Source: Planococcus salinarum (GTDB taxonomy: Bacteria > Bacillota > Bacilli > Bacillales_A > Planococcaceae). From it: a DNA stretch of 53,175 bases. Each line of letters opens with the position of its first letter. The first letter of the stretch is position 1. The notes beneath the pieces are model-generated. The model had not been told where the DNA came from. It saw only the letters and a list, made by a program, of their open reading frames with translations, and made no database searches. A program made the translations under genes and the position numbers. Below are positions 27,895-36,045 of the stretch, piece by piece. Location of the stretch: NCBI RefSeq assembly GCF_007004625.1, contig NZ_VIFV01000021.1, forward strand, positions 1 through 53,175, written 5' to 3'.

Positions 27895-28259
27895 AGAATA
27901 TATCGCTTTGGCGCTATGGACAGTGCGAAGATTATGCTCCTGCGCACTGCTCGACGCAAAGGAGGCGCCATCTTTGTTTGGCGCACCTTAGCTCCCACAA
28001 TAAGCCGAGAAGACCACTCGTCTTTTACTCCGTCGGCTTTCGCCTGCTCCTGAGCCGCGCCTTTGCTGAGAGAAATCTCTGAGATATGGAGCAAAACAGC
28101 GAAGAGTTGACCGAAGCTAGCGAGGGCAGCTCTTTGCGACGAAGCAGTGAAGCGATGCAGGAGCACGGGTTTTAGTTAGTTCAGCGCAAGCCCCCGGCAA
28201 GCGCAGCTGTTTTGCGGAATATCGATTATAAAATCTATTAATTCAACTTATATAATTCA
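27895..28259. repeat. Composite intergenic repeat, family A copy 4
   Basis: The core 28083-28223 is bounded by GATATGGAGCAAAACAGC and the complement of GATATTCCGCAAAACAGC. It contains the TTTGCGACGAAGCAG module near 28134. The AT-rich tail 28224-28259 runs directly to the yhaP stop codon. The left extension 27895-28082 shares a 30-plus-bp block around AATAAGCCGAGAAGACCACT with copy 5. No gene is seen in 27861-28259. Confidence 0.8.
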
Positions 28260-29507
28260 CTATTTTTTATTGCCCAGACGGATCGCTTTGCCGATATCTT
28301 TCAGTGACTGGGAAGAACCATACATCAATACCCCGCCGCGGTAAACGCGGGCACCGAACCAGCCGAGCACACCGATTGTAAGAAGCATGATGGCGATGGA
28401 CAGCAACGGTTCCCAAAGAGGGATGTCGAGCATGCCGACGCGCAGAAACATGACGAGCGGTGCAAAGAATGGTATGAAAGATGAAATCGTCACATAGCCC
28501 GCTTCCGGCATGCCAATTCCGGAAAATGCGATGAACGATGAAATGATGATCAGGAACATCATCGGCAACATCAATTGCTGAACATCTTCGGTTCTGCTGA
28601 CGAGCGAACCAAGCAACGCCGCGAGAACTGCATAAAGGAAATAACCCAGCAGGAAGAAGAGAATGGCAAACAGGAACGTGCTTACTTTTATCTCCGAGAA
28701 TCCCATAACACTGAAAAATCCTTCTGCCATATCCGATCCGGACGTTTTAAAGGCAAAATATCCGGCGATTCCAAAAATCATCATCTGCACAATGCCAAGC
28801 GTGCCAATTCCAGCAATTTTCGCAAACATATGCTTAACCGGCGACACAGAAGAGATCAAAATTTCCATGACGCGTGAAGATTTTTCATTGGCCACTTCCA
28901 TGGCAATCATATTCGGGTAATAGATGACTGCGACGTAAATGAGCAGGATGAGAACGTAGACAAGCCCCCTTGCCTGGCTCAGCTCCTCTTCCGTCTTGGA
29001 GCTTTCCGACACGGCTTCCCGTGCAAAATCAGCAGGCGTGAACAATTCGCCGACTTCCGCATCAGTAAGGCCAAGCCTCTCGGCTGTCATGGCTGTCTGA
29101 ATCGCCTGCACAGCGTTTTCTACCTCCGCCCCTGCACCAATTTCATTCGCTGATTCGGAGACGTAGCGTGCAGAAAGCGTGTTTCCTTCCTCCATCACCA
29201 GGTAGGATTCGATTGTGCCTTCTGTTATGCCCTGCTTCAGCTCTTCTTCGGACAGATCCGTCGGCATCGCCTGTATATCGCTTTCCGACTGTTCAAGCTG
29301 AGCCTGCAATTGCACAGTCAGCCCCCCACTTTCATCAATGACATGGAGAACCTGGCCATCATCTTCCCCCTGGAAGGATTCGATGATATTCGGCAGGTTC
29401 GCAAGCAGGAAAAACGCAGCGGCAACGATGATTGTCGTGATGATAAAAGATTTCGTCCGCGCTTTCGTCATGAACGCCTGTTTGAATATAATCCAGAAAC
29501 TATGCAT
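28260..29507 (-). CDS. yhaP: ABC-2 type transporter permease YhaP (NatB-like)
   Basis: Membrane subunit of the YhaQP exporter, 415 residues. One N-terminal helix (about 20-40) is followed by a long extracytoplasmic domain (about 45-190), then five to six C-terminal helices, the ABC-2/NatB arrangement. The start is the ATG giving MHSFWIIFKQAF, 8 nt inside the end of yhaQ. Substrate unknown; Na+ or an antibiotic are family-based guesses. Confidence 0.88.
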   Translation of the reverse strand: MHSFWIIFKQAFMTKARTKSFIITTIIVAAAFFLLANLPNIIESFQGEDDGQVLHVIDESGGLTVQLQAQLEQSESDIQAMPTDLSEEELKQGITEGTIESYLVMEEGNTLSARYVSESANEIGAGAEVENAVQAIQTAMTAERLGLTDAEVGELFTPADFAREAVSESSKTEEELSQARGLVYVLILLIYVAVIYYPNMIAMEVANEKSSRVMEILISSVSPVKHMFAKIAGIGTLGIVQMMIFGIAGYFAFKTSGSDMAEGFFSVMGFSEIKVSTFLFAILFFLLGYFLYAVLAALLGSLVSRTEDVQQLMLPMMFLIIISSFIAFSGIGMPEAGYVTISSFIPFFAPLVMFLRVGMLDIPLWEPLLSIAIMLLTIGVLGWFGARVYRGGVLMYGSSQSLKDIGKAIRLGNKK

Positions 29508-30399
29508 ACGCCTTCCCCACCTTTGCAATAAAGATCTCTTCGAGTGAAGGTTCTTCAATTGAAAAATGGCGCAGCTGCCCCAATTTCATGGCTTCTTCCA
29601 GTATCGATTGCGCTGACGATTCGTCTGAAATCTGAAGTAATGCGCCATCGATCGTTTTCGTATAGTTTTCAACTCCAGGCAGCCGGCTGAGGCTGGCCAG
29701 ATCCTGATCAATTTTGAGCCGGACATTCTGTTTGCCGAAATTCCGCTTTACTTCACGGATGGAGCCGCTAACCACTACCTTCCCGTGATCAAGGATGCTC
29801 ATGTCATCACACAATTCCTCGACATGGTCCATGCGGTGGCTGGAGAAAACGATGGTTGCCCCTTGTTTTTGGACATCCAGAATAGCGCTTTTCAGCATGC
29901 CGACATTCACCGGGTCCAGGCCGGAGAATGGTTCGTCCAAAATAATCAGCGATGGTTTATGTACCAATGATGCAATCAACTGGATTTTTTGCTGATTCCC
30001 CTTTGACAATTCTTCCACTTTCTTGCCAGCGTAATGCGGAACTTCAAAGCGCTCAAGCCACGCAGCGGTTTCTCTCCGAGCATCGACTTTCGACATTTTC
30101 CGCAGCTGTGCCAAGTAAATTAGCTGGTCTTCCACTTTCATCTTCGAGTATAAACCACGTTCTTCCGGCAAATAGCCGATAATTGGACTTGACTCATAAG
30201 TGATCGGTTTGCCGTTCCAGGTTATTTGTCCCTGTGTAGGATCGAGCAACCCGAGAATCATCCGGAAAGTCGTGGTCTTCCCGGAACCGTTTGCTCCCAG
30301 GAAACCATGCATCTCCCCTTCTTCGACTCTCAATGACAAATCATCCACCGCTGTGAAATCCCCGAATTTTTTTGTTGCGTGTTCAACGGACAACGCCAT
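29500..30399 (-). CDS. yhaQ: ABC transporter ATP-binding protein YhaQ (NatA-like)
   Basis: ATPase of 299 residues. Walker A GANGSGKTTT, Q-loop YLPEERGLY, signature LSKGNQQK, Walker B LIILDEPFSGLD and H-loop SSHRM are visible. The C-terminal 80 residues form the DUF4162-like extension of this subgroup. AAAGGAGG precedes the ATG with a 6-nt spacer. It is translationally coupled to yhaP. Confidence 0.92.
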   Translation of the reverse strand: MALSVEHATKKFGDFTAVDDLSLRVEEGEMHGFLGANGSGKTTTFRMILGLLDPTQGQITWNGKPITYESSPIIGYLPEERGLYSKMKVEDQLIYLAQLRKMSKVDARRETAAWLERFEVPHYAGKKVEELSKGNQQKIQLIASLVHKPSLIILDEPFSGLDPVNVGMLKSAILDVQKQGATIVFSSHRMDHVEELCDDMSILDHGKVVVSGSIREVKRNFGKQNVRLKIDQDLASLSRLPGVENYTKTIDGALLQISDESSAQSILEEAMKLGQLRHFSIEEPSLEEIFIAKVGKAYA

Positions 30400-30532
30400 T
30401 TTATATCCTCCTTTATATATGTACAGTCCTTATACGGTCTCAGTCCCGAAACGTTTCAAATTATGGCAGGACATTTTGGATAAAACCCTTTATACTGAAA
30501 CTGAATAGTGATTCAGAAAGGATTGATCCATT

Positions 30533-30718
30533 ATGAGAACCTATAAATTAACCGCATTCGAAAAGACCGGCAAAATGATTGCAGATGAAACCTTCACTGC
30601 TGAGACTGATGAGCAGGCAAAAGAAAGAGGCCAGGAAATATTGAAGGAAAAAGATCTCGAAGACAAAACACACCGCTTGGCGTCACCTGCCGGCAAGCTC
30701 TTGCTTTTTCATGTCTGA
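30533..30718 (+). CDS. YhzD-like small protein
   Basis: A 61-residue protein predicted to fold with strands and one helix. It begins MRTYKLTAFEKTGK, has DEQAKERGQEILKEK in the middle, and ends AGKLLLFHV, which resembles the YhzD family of unknown function. AAAGGA lies 11 nt before the ATG. It has its own likely promoter (TATACT near 30491) and terminator. Confidence 0.78.
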   Translation: MRTYKLTAFEKTGKMIADETFTAETDEQAKERGQEILKEKDLEDKTHRLASPAGKLLLFHV

Positions 30719-30726
30719 TCACAGAT

Positions 30727-30768
30727 AAAAAGGTGTCCCGCAACTTATGCTGGGACACCTTTTTTTTC
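30727..30768. terminator. Bidirectional terminator, YhzD-like gene / yhaR
   Basis: AAAAAGGTGTCCC pairs with GGGACACCTTTTT (13 bp, 12-nt loop) with T8 to the right and A5 to the left. It serves the small gene on the plus strand and yhaR, via a family B repeat, on the minus strand. Confidence 0.88.
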
Positions 30769-30770
30769 AT

Positions 30771-30901
30771 TGTCTAGACTCCAGCCGGCCAGTGCTCCTG
30801 TCTCTGTCCCTGCATCGGGACATGGTGAAGCGTTGCATCGCTCCGCTGCTTCGCCAGAGTATCTGACGCTTGTCGGAGCTGAACGGCCGTTTCCGCTTTT
30901 C
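30771..30901 (-). repeat. Intergenic repeat, family B copy 2
   Basis: On the minus strand it begins immediately after the yhaR stop (GAAAAGCGGAAACGGCCG, TTCAGCTCCGACAAGCG) and ends GGAGTCTAGACA next to the terminator. The centre differs from other copies and contains the GCGAAGCAGCG-GAGCGATGCAACG module also seen in family A, so copies appear to have exchanged segments. Confidence 0.78.
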
Positions 30902-31681
30902 TTATTGTCCTGTAAATTCCGGTTTGCGCTTTTCGACAAAAGCCTGTATGCCTTCCAGGTGATCTTTTGATTTGCGCATCGCTGATTGAGCGGATGCTTC
31001 CATTTCCAGTACCTTTTCAAGTTCTTCCAGTTTCAGGGTATGGAGGATGTTTTTCGATGCCAGTCTGGCAAGTACTGGTGAAGCCAATACCTCATTGGCA
31101 TATGCTTCTGCATGCTCCATGGCACGGCCTTCGGCTGTCACTTCTTCAATGAGCCCTTTCGCCAATGCATCATGAGCTTTCAAGGTTTGACCGGCCCAGA
31201 TGATTTCTTTGGCTTTTGGCACGCCGACCCGTTCTTTCATAAAGAAATGGCCGCCTCCATCCGGAACCAACCCGATGCCTATGAAGTTCATGGCCAATTT
31301 ACTGTTTTCCTCTGCGATTGCATGGTCACAGGCTAGTGCCATACTGAAACCCAGGCCCGCTGAGGCACCGTGGATAACGGCAATCGTTATTTGCGGAAGT
31401 GTATAGAGTGCCTTCGCCAACCTGCTTACGTCTTTCATGACCAGGTCAATGTCCATCGGATTGTTTGGATCCATCATTTCTTTGATATCGCCCCCGGCGG
31501 AAAATGCACGGCCTTCACCGTAAATTTTCACCACATGAAGCGATTGCTCATCCTTCAATGATTCGAAGCAATCTGCCAACTCCTTCATCATCTTTCCATT
31601 CATTGCGTTCATGGAATTTGGACGGTTTAATACGACATGGCCGATGCGGCCCTGTTTTTCAAATCTGATTGTTTCATACAT
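30902..31681 (-). CDS. yhaR: Enoyl-CoA hydratase/isomerase family protein YhaR
   Basis: Crotonase-fold enzyme of 259 residues, likely acting on acyl-CoA intermediates. The oxyanion-hole segments AFSAGGDIKEM (about 60-70) and HGASAGLGFSMALACD (about 103-118) are present. FIGIGLVPDGGGHFF follows, with Asp/Gly rather than Glu at the second acid position of classic hydratases. That makes isomerase or another crotonase reaction possible. The ATG directly follows a T8 run; AAAGGG lies 12 nt upstream. A FadR-like box lies in its leader. Confidence 0.87.
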   Translation of the reverse strand: MYETIRFEKQGRIGHVVLNRPNSMNAMNGKMMKELADCFESLKDEQSLHVVKIYGEGRAFSAGGDIKEMMDPNNPMDIDLVMKDVSRLAKALYTLPQITIAVIHGASAGLGFSMALACDHAIAEENSKLAMNFIGIGLVPDGGGHFFMKERVGVPKAKEIIWAGQTLKAHDALAKGLIEEVTAEGRAMEHAEAYANEVLASPVLARLASKNILHTLKLEELEKVLEMEASAQSAMRKSKDHLEGIQAFVEKRKPEFTGQ

Positions 31682-31746
31682 AAAAAAAAGACACCCTTTC
31701 GTAAAAATGAATTGTCATTCATCTTTACTTATTCGGTGTCTTTTTT
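31682..31746 (-). terminator. Terminator-like nested hairpin in front of yhaR
   Basis: AAAAAAGACACC (31684-31695) is inverted as GGTGTCTTTTTT (31735-31746). Inside, GTAAAAATGAAT (31701-31712) is inverted as ATTCATCTTTAC (31717-31728) with one mismatch that becomes a G-U pair in minus-strand RNA. The minus strand ends the hairpin with T8 directly before the yhaR ATG. It can terminate the leftward yheB-yheA transcript, and its inner part is a FadR-like operator. Confidence 0.7.
31704..31721 (-). promoter_or_regulatory. FadR-like operator at yhaR
   Basis: On the minus strand TGAATGA-CAAT-TCATTTT keeps the 7-4-7 layout of the FadR box. The left arm is perfect and two bases in the right arm differ. 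It sits 23 nt upstream of the yhaR start. Confidence 0.6.
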
Positions 31747-31836
31747 CAAATTCCTCTATTTTTTACTAAAGGAAATTTTTAATGGATAAGAAAATATTAC
31801 TTTTGCATATGAAGATTCTTAGAAAATAGTGTTTCC

Positions 31837-31960
31837 GTGTCCAGACTCCAGCGGCCCAGCTCTTCGGGTCATAAGCCGACTCAGCTGTGCAGCGAAGAGC
31901 GCTGCTTCGCCGATTCGTCTTATGCCTTTCAGAGCTAAACGGGCGCTGTCGCTTTTCTTA
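31837..31960 (-). repeat. Intergenic repeat, family B copy 3
   Basis: The most complete copy. On the minus strand it begins at the yheA stop (TAA TAAGAAAAGCGACAGCG), continues TTTAGCTCTGAAAGGCATAAG, a central GCGAAGCAGCGCTCTTCGC, then CGGCTTATGACCCGAAGAGC and GGAGTCTGGACA. The arms AGCTCT/AGAGCT and CATAAG/CTTATG are inverted, so it can fold. Bases 31747-31836 are AT-rich with no gene. Confidence 0.82.
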
Positions 31961-32308
31961 TTACATGCTTTCGTATAAAGATTGAACCGGTTTAATCAGA
32001 ACACGGTTAACTTCTTCGATCATCTGGCTAAGGCCCATTTCGGCTTCCAGCATTGCAAGGATCTTCTCGTTTTGCTGCGCAGCCTGTGCTGTTGTTTGAG
32101 CGTTCATCATTTCTTCTTCAGAGATTTCTTCACCTTGCTGCTGTTTCTGCTGAAGTGTAATCTGAAGATCGCGGAAACTCTTGAACAATTCATTTGCTTC
32201 GTCGTCTGCTTTTACTTCGTCTACAGCTGCCTCAAGTTTCTGGAATTCCTCTGTTGAACGGAATGTACCTTCCAATTTGTTGATGTCGTCATAAATGTTT
32301 ACTGCCAT
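31961..32308 (-). CDS. yheA: YlbF/YmcA family protein YheA
   Basis: Small all-helical protein of 115 residues of the YlbF/YmcA (DUF964) family, close in length to B. subtilis YheA (117). It is rich in Gln/Glu with a Gln-run loop (QQKQQQGEEI). Relatives YmcA, YlbF and YaaT form a complex that steers RNase Y; YheA's own role is not established. GGAG precedes the ATG. Co-directional with yheB 13 nt upstream. Confidence 0.9.
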   Translation of the reverse strand: MAVNIYDDINKLEGTFRSTEEFQKLEAAVDEVKADDEANELFKSFRDLQITLQQKQQQGEEISEEEMMNAQTTAQAAQQNEKILAMLEAEMGLSQMIEEVNRVLIKPVQSLYESM

Positions 32309-32321
32309 TATAAATTCTCCT

Positions 32322-33479
32322 CTACAATATATTCAGTACTGTGACCAACACTCCCTGGAGGATACCCACGGCTCCACCGATAAATGCGCCCAGCACTGTG
32401 ATCATTTTGAATTCTCTCCGTGAAATCCCCAGAACGAGTTCTTCCAGGCGGCTCAGCGGCAAAGAATCCACTTGCTCTTTCACCATACCTTCGATATTGA
32501 TCTTTTGTACGGTCTCTTCCAATTTGTGCTCCCCTTGCTCGAAAATGAAATCGGTGACAAGTGGAGTAAAGTTTTTACTTGTCCATTCTAACCCTCCAGG
32601 CCAGGAGTCTGCAAGTGTTGCGTTTAAACGCCCTTCGATATTGGCAGTTTCACGCACATATTGTTTTACTGCCTGGAGTGCAGGATCAAAGTCAAATTCC
32701 GCAAGCAGTGCATCAGCCCGGCGGTCCTGCAGTTTATCCCATTCGGCATAGGCGATTGATACCAATAACTCGAAAGTTTTGGGTGAATTCAGGAATTTGA
32801 TGATTTCAGGCTGAATCCGGTCAACCAGTGGGCGGGATTCACCGAGAAGCGAATGCAGCATATTGCCGAAGCGGCCGCGGGAAGCTAAGAATTCATCGAG
32901 CAGCGTCTTGATGGCACGCCGGCCTTCCATCGATTCAAAGTAATCAGAGCCTCTGTCAATGGCATATTTCACTGACTGGAGCATTTTAACTTCAGCTTCA
33001 TCTTTCCAGGATTCGGGCATCAGCTCCCGGACAGTTTTCCCGTCAATATAAGAAAGCATCAAGTCGTATTGACGTTCGACCAGTTTGTCGATTTTCTGTT
33101 CAATTTTCAGTTCGACGTTTTTCTGGCCAGCTGCATCGAACCAATCTTTCAAGGTTTTGGGTGATTCAAAAATATGTTTGGCTAATTGGCGCTGGATCCA
33201 TTTTTCTGTTTTCACACGCATCTCTGCATTAAAAAAGCGTTTCTTGAATGTTTCCGGCGTCAAAAGATGCTCGACCACTGTGCGCCCGAGCTGGGTTGAA
33301 AGTTCATCCCGCCTTTTTGGAATCAGACCCGGTGTGAATGGAATGCGGAAATTGCCGATATATTTGGCTTCGTAAGGCCAAAACAGCATTTTGATGGCGA
33401 TGTGATTGGTGACGCCACCGATCAACGCGCCAATGAATGCCATAAAAAGCAATGTAAGGATAATATTCAATTTCGTCAC
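32322..33479 (-). CDS. yheB: DUF445 family membrane protein YheB
   Basis: Protein of 385 residues with one hydrophobic helix at each end (about 6-25 and 360-382) and a long helical middle. The N-terminus GALIGGVTNHIAIKMLFWPYEAKY and FRIPFTPGLIPKRRDEL are DUF445 hallmarks. B. subtilis YheB (377 residues) is associated with the spore or membrane; function is unknown. Forms an operon with yheA. Confidence 0.9.
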   Translation of the reverse strand: MTKLNIILTLLFMAFIGALIGGVTNHIAIKMLFWPYEAKYIGNFRIPFTPGLIPKRRDELSTQLGRTVVEHLLTPETFKKRFFNAEMRVKTEKWIQRQLAKHIFESPKTLKDWFDAAGQKNVELKIEQKIDKLVERQYDLMLSYIDGKTVRELMPESWKDEAEVKMLQSVKYAIDRGSDYFESMEGRRAIKTLLDEFLASRGRFGNMLHSLLGESRPLVDRIQPEIIKFLNSPKTFELLVSIAYAEWDKLQDRRADALLAEFDFDPALQAVKQYVRETANIEGRLNATLADSWPGGLEWTSKNFTPLVTDFIFEQGEHKLEETVQKINIEGMVKEQVDSLPLSRLEELVLGISRREFKMITVLGAFIGGAVGILQGVLVTVLNIL

Positions 33480-33551
33480 TCATTTCTTTTTCTTCTTTGT
33501 CAATCCGATTTTCTGCCTTTATAATGGAAGCAGAGGCAAAGGAGGATCTTT

Positions 33552-33755
33552 ATGCTGCAGCATTTTAAATTTACACCGATGTTTGAAAACCGCCAGCTGC
33601 CTGGCTGGAACATCTCGTTCTTTTATCGGAACGAGCGCATCACGGGCGAATACCACCCCGACGGCACAATCACCTGGGGCAATAAACAACCTGAAGATGA
33701 AGAGGTCGTGAAAGAAATGATTCACGAACTCATGCTCTATCATGTATACGATTAA
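33552..33755 (+). CDS. yheE: YheE-like small protein (DUF5342)
   Basis: A 67-residue protein of beta strands and a C-terminal helix. WNISFFYRNERITGEYHPDG and the ending EMIHELMLYHVYD match the YheE family. AAAGGAGG lies 6 nt before the ATG. Divergent from yheB, with its own terminator overlapping the stop codon. Function unknown. Confidence 0.87.
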   Translation: MLQHFKFTPMFENRQLPGWNISFFYRNERITGEYHPDGTITWGNKQPEDEEVVKEMIHELMLYHVYD

Positions 33756-33785
33756 AGCGCTGGAAAGTTCCAGCGCTTTTTCTTA
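33754..33785 (+). terminator. Terminator of yheE
   Basis: AAAGCGCTGGAA and TTCCAGCGCTTT form a 12-bp stem (effective 4-nt loop) followed by T-rich sequence. Confidence 0.88.
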
Positions 33786-33849
33786 TCGTTCTTTTCATTA
33801 TAAAGTAAAGACTTACAAAGTTAACAGCAATAGCAATTTGAATGCTTGA

Positions 33850-34265
33850 ATTAAAGTTTGCAATTTCCATTCGCTTCGGCGCTTAGGACAAAGCTCCCGC
33901 AATAAGCCGAGAAGACCACTCGTCTTATAGCTTCGCCCAGTCCATTGGCGCGCCGGCGCTGAGAGAAGTCTTTAGAGATATGGAGCAAAACAGCGAAGAC
34001 GCCCAGGGGAGCAGGCGCATGCCGACGAAGTGCAAGATCCACTCGGGCGAAGGGGACCGAGCACGAGTTAGCTCAGCGCGAGCCAAGTGTTGGCCGAAGG
34101 TAGTTCGGCCGGCGCTTTGCAACGAAGCAGCGAAGCGATGCAACGCCTTTTCATGTCTCGTAGCTAGCGAAGCGATGCAGAGACATGAGCACGGTTTTTG
34201 GCAAGCGCAGCTGTTTTGCGAAATATCGGTTGGAATGTATTATTAATTCAAATAAATAAATCTTG
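33850..34265. repeat. Composite intergenic repeat, family A copy 5
   Basis: The core 33977-34227 (251 bp) lies between GATATGGAGCAAAACAGC and the complement of GATATTTCGCAAAACAGC. It is the longest copy. It contains ACTCGGGC...GCACGAGT, a GGCCGAA...TTCGGCC stem, and a nested block where AGCGAAGCGATGCA occurs twice (34129-34142 and 34166-34179). The left extension (33890-33976) shares AATAAGCCGAGAAGACCACT with copy 4. No gene is seen between 33786 and 34288. Confidence 0.8.
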
Positions 34266-34313
34266 AAATAAAAAAAGGGAATGCCCCCTTACCCGATTTT
34301 CTGGGCAGAAGAC
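34266..34313 (-). terminator. Terminator overlapping the end of bmrD
   Basis: On the minus strand GGAATGTCTTCTGCCC pairs with GGGTAAGGGGGCATTCC (about 16 bp with U-G pairs and one bulge) and is followed by CTTTTTTT. The left arm lies inside the last codons of bmrD. Confidence 0.8.
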
Positions 34314-36043
34314 ATTCCTGATTGGATCTGATACATCTGGAAATAGGTGCCGCCGAGTTTCATCAGTTCATCGTGTGAACCGGATTCGGCAATTTCACCG
34401 CGGTCGAGCACCAGGATGCGATCCGCATTTTTTATAGTCGATAATCTGTGTGCAATGATGAAAGTTGTTCTTCCTTTTTTCAGCACTTCCATCGCATGTT
34501 GAATGATTTCTTCCGTTTCGGTATCGATATTCGATGTGGCCTCGTCCAGTATCAGTATCGCCGGATCAAAAGCCAACGCGCGCGCAAATGACACCAATTG
34601 ACGCTGGCCGGAAGACAGTGTGCTGCCTTTTTCGACAACGGGCTCATCAATGCCATTCGGCAGATGCTTCAGCACGCGTTCACCGCCAACTTCTTCCAGC
34701 GCTCTAACTGCACGTTCTCGGCTGATACGCTTATCGCCCAATGTGATGTTCGACTCAATCGTGCCGGAAAATAAATACGGGTCCTGCAATACAATTCCCA
34801 TATGTTCCCGCACAGCCTGCCTCGACATGTCATTGATGTTGATGCCATCAATCGTAATACTGCCTTTGGAAACATCGTAGAAACGGAACAGCAGGTTCAT
34901 GATGGAACTTTTCCCTGAACCGGTGTGGCCGACCAGCGCAACCGTTTCCCCTTGTTTCGCTTCGAACGTCAGATCCTTCAAGACATATTCTTCATCCTTA
35001 TAAGCGAACCAGACATCTTCAAAGCGCACATTGCCGCGGTATCTTGCAATCTTCTCATCGCTGACATCTTCCCCGCTGCGGTCAAGCAAGCGGAAGACCC
35101 GCTCAGCGGCCACCAACGCCTGTTCCAATTTCGCAAACTGGTTGACGATGCCGCTGATCGGATTGAACAGGCGGATGATGTAATCGACGAAGGCATAAAG
35201 GACACCCACGGTTACAACTTCGTTGCCGGACATGGTCGACCCACCAAAATACCAGATGAAAGCGATGAAAACCATCGAACGCAGAACCCCTACCATGTTA
35301 TGTGAGGCTGCTGCTTCCAAGATCAACAGCTTTTGCTGAAATTTAAAATGCACATTGTTCATGCTCTCAAATTCCTCTTTCATCTGCTTCTCGCGTCTGA
35401 ATGCCTGGATGATCGTCATGCCTTGGATTGACTCATTGATCATCGCATTCATGTCACTGACTTTTTCACGGACCACATGATTGTATTTTGCAGCATATTT
35501 CCGGTAGACCAGCATCCATACATATAACAGCGGCACGATGACAAACGTAATCAGCGCCATGCGCCAGTCAAGATAGAACAGAGCTGCATAAATACCTGCC
35601 ATATACATGAAGCTTGTCGCGAACTGCGACAGCACCGTAACAAATAATTCACGGATGGCTTCCGTATCATTCGTAATCCTGGCGACAACTTTGCCGGCCG
35701 GCAGGTTATCGAAGTAACGGATCGGCAACCGTTGCACGTGCTCGAAAACATCATTGCGCATTTTCCGGATGATCCTATTCGCGCCTTTCTGCAACAGAAT
35801 ATACTGCAGGTAGCGGAATACGGCAGTGACGATTCCGAGTGCAAAGAACAACGCCAACAGGTAGGCAATCGGTTCAAAATCGATCGCTTCACCGGATGTT
35901 GCGATATGATTGTCTATTATTTCTTTTGCAATAAGTGGTGTCGCCAAGTCTGCAGCAACTGCAATTGCCAGAAATACGAGGCCGACAATCAAAACCCCTT
36001 TAAAATTCAGAGCATAATTTAATAGTCTTTTTCCTGTAGTCAT
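34289..36043 (-). CDS. bmrD: Heterodimeric ABC multidrug exporter subunit BmrD
   Basis: Type IV ABC exporter half with six membrane helices (about 1-310) and a C-terminal ATPase, 584 residues; B. subtilis BmrD (YheH) is longer at 673. Walker A GHTGSGKSS, Q-loop VLQDPYLFSG, signature TLSSGQRQLV, Walker B ILILDEATSNID with the catalytic Glu, and H-loop AHRLST are intact. Together with the preceding gene it forms an asymmetric pair in which this subunit keeps the catalytic glutamate. It starts 2 nt after the bmrC stop behind GGAGGTG. Confidence 0.9.
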   Translation of the reverse strand: MTTGKRLLNYALNFKGVLIVGLVFLAIAVAADLATPLIAKEIIDNHIATSGEAIDFEPIAYLLALFFALGIVTAVFRYLQYILLQKGANRIIRKMRNDVFEHVQRLPIRYFDNLPAGKVVARITNDTEAIRELFVTVLSQFATSFMYMAGIYAALFYLDWRMALITFVIVPLLYVWMLVYRKYAAKYNHVVREKVSDMNAMINESIQGMTIIQAFRREKQMKEEFESMNNVHFKFQQKLLILEAAASHNMVGVLRSMVFIAFIWYFGGSTMSGNEVVTVGVLYAFVDYIIRLFNPISGIVNQFAKLEQALVAAERVFRLLDRSGEDVSDEKIARYRGNVRFEDVWFAYKDEEYVLKDLTFEAKQGETVALVGHTGSGKSSIMNLLFRFYDVSKGSITIDGININDMSRQAVREHMGIVLQDPYLFSGTIESNITLGDKRISRERAVRALEEVGGERVLKHLPNGIDEPVVEKGSTLSSGQRQLVSFARALAFDPAILILDEATSNIDTETEEIIQHAMEVLKKGRTTFIIAHRLSTIKNADRILVLDRGEIAESGSHDELMKLGGTYFQMYQIQSGMSSAQKIG

Positions 36044-36045
36044 TC

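Noticed and set aside
30448..30457. GAAACGTTTC palindrome between yhaQ and the YhzD-like gene, considered as a CcpA cre site
   Set aside because: One base shorter than the cre pattern between the conserved positions; the 10-bp palindrome alone is too little to name a regulator.
121..34265. Reading the long repeat regions as CRISPR arrays or insertion sequences
   Set aside because: Repeats are dispersed, not arrayed with unique spacers, and no transposase frame occurs within them.
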